Assembly: GCA_934540955.1 (NCBI GenBank)
Contig: CAKTCY010000080.1
Coordinates: 1-6,352 of the forward strand
Origin: an uncultured Faecalibacterium sp.
GTDB lineage: Bacteria > Bacillota > Clostridia > Oscillospirales > Ruminococcaceae
DNA: 6,352 nucleotides
Reading direction: 5' to 3'
Positions 5,877 to 6,352 of this stretch are shown in pieces. The position numbers and the translations under genes were made by a program. Each line of letters opens with the position of its first letter. Position 1 is the stretch's first letter. The notes beneath the pieces were generated by a model, which saw nothing but the letters and a program-made list of their open reading frames with translations, was not told where the DNA came from and searched no databases.

Positions 5877-5904
5877 GTCCCTGCATCGCCTGTTCCTGAA
5901 ATCG

Positions 5905-5918
5905 TGAAAGCGCTGAAA
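5905..5918. promoter_or_regulatory. cre-like site (possible CcpA operator) upstream of the two-component promoter
   Basis: Plus-strand TGAAAGCGCTGAAA matches 12 of 14 positions of the classical catabolite-response element TGWAARCGYTWNCA, with the AGCGCT core intact. It lies about 28 bases upstream of the -35 box of the two-component operon. A CcpA site here would link the operon to sugar supply, which would fit the GH3 neighbours. One imperfect match in a single intergenic region is weak support. Confidence 0.25.
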
Positions 5919-5971
5919 AATTCGGATTTGAATCAAAAGATGAATAAATCTCAGGGGGGATTTTACTCTTT

Positions 5972-6352
5972 TTATTGGCCATTCCTCGGATACACAAAGG
6001 CATCGCGGCGGTACACCGCCACGAGATACGCCGCCATGAAGCACCAGATGATGGGCTCACACAGGATGACGGCGTTGTAGGCGTAGCGCGGGATGAACAC
6101 CAGCACAAAGATCACCTTGCCCACTAACTCGATGACGCTGGAAAACAGCGGCAGCACCTTCTGTCCAAGGCTCTGCAAGGCGTACCGGGTGCACAGCAGC
6201 ACCCCCAGCACCGCGTAGAATGGTGCGTTCCACATCAGATACCGTGCGCCGTTTTCCAGCACGAGCGGCGCGGTGGAACCGGAGATCAGCTGCACCAGCT
6301 GCCGGGCAAAAAGCTGCATCAGCACGATGTCTGCCACCATAATGACCACCGA
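5972..6352 (-). CDS. MATE-family (DinF/NorM-type) multidrug efflux transporter, C-terminal 126 residues (5' end outside window)
   Basis: Cation-coupled inner-membrane exporter of drugs or metabolites; only the last quarter or so of a roughly 450-residue, 12-helix protein is here. Recognisable MATE features are the LFARQLVQLIS segment, the YLMWNAPFYAVLGVLL helix, the family-typical turn RYALQSLGQKVLPLFSS, the helix IELVGKVIFVLVFIPRYAY, and a final helix around ILCEPIIWCFMAAYLVAVYRRD, with a basic cytoplasmic tail. The reading frame is open to the window edge (its first complete codon is TCG, Ser), so the start is not visible; the GTG and ATG codons near the edge are internal. The 170 bases after the stop contain no clear terminator, so some readthrough into the two-component operon is possible. 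The substrate cannot be inferred. Confidence 0.88.
   Translation of the reverse strand, partial: SVVIMVADIVLMQLFARQLVQLISGSTAPLVLENGARYLMWNAPFYAVLGVLLCTRYALQSLGQKVLPLFSSVIELVGKVIFVLVFIPRYAYNAVILCEPIIWCFMAAYLVAVYRRDAFVYPRNGQ

Noticed and set aside
5848..5886. Possible 12-residue peptide ending in the -10 box ahead of the response regulator
   Set aside because: It lies upstream of the predicted transcription start, and its stop codon is part of the TATAAT box; it also has no ribosome binding site.
5877..5971. Terminator for the MATE gene
   Set aside because: Only weak, poorly matched dyads (for example AAATC/GATTT with a long loop) were found after the stop codon; none has a solid stem followed by a T-run.

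Overview
The window carries five protein-coding genes, all on the minus strand, with two of them cut by the window edges. The G+C content is clearly above 50% in the genes, the ribosome binding sites are strong, and the genes (a Butyrivibrio/Ruminococcus-type rearranged GH3, a GHKL/LytTR two-component pair, a MATE exporter) point to a Gram-positive gut Clostridia member. The Oscillospiraceae/Ruminococcaceae (Faecalibacterium, Gemmiger or Subdoligranulum-like) are my best guess; this is inference from gene content, not a match to a reference. I see no RNA genes, insertion sequences, CRISPR arrays or attachment sites.

Reading in the direction of transcription (right to left): the C-terminal end of a MATE-family multidrug exporter (6352-5972) is followed by a 170-base gap with a good sigma-70-type promoter (TTGGCA, 18-base spacer, TATAAT). 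That promoter drives a two-gene operon: a LytTR response regulator (5801-5091) and a GHKL/HPK10 sensor kinase (5094-3820), joined by a 4-base ATGA overlap. A rho-independent terminator (about 3812-3787) closes the operon.

Next is a 248-base, partly AT-rich intergenic region with a promoter (extended -10), several dyads and a tight hairpin in the presumed 5' leader. It drives a 952-residue glycoside hydrolase family 3 protein (3571-713). Its domains are in reverse order (GH3 C-terminal sandwich, fibronectin-III-like, then the TIM barrel). It has two membrane helices at the N-terminus and one at the C-terminus, so the enzyme is predicted to be tethered outside the cell at both ends. A 13-bp stem terminator-like hairpin (662-628) separates it from a second GH3 enzyme (596 to beyond base 1), which has the usual domain order and no export signal and should be cytosolic.

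A working model, which is inference: the surface-tethered GH3 trims glycosides outside, the cytosolic GH3 finishes imported oligosaccharides, and the adjacent two-component system may control them. The most interesting points are the doubly anchored, circularly permuted GH3; its pairing with a canonical GH3; a shortened and degenerate ATP lid in the sensor kinase; and a LytTR-type half-site just upstream of the GH3 promoter.
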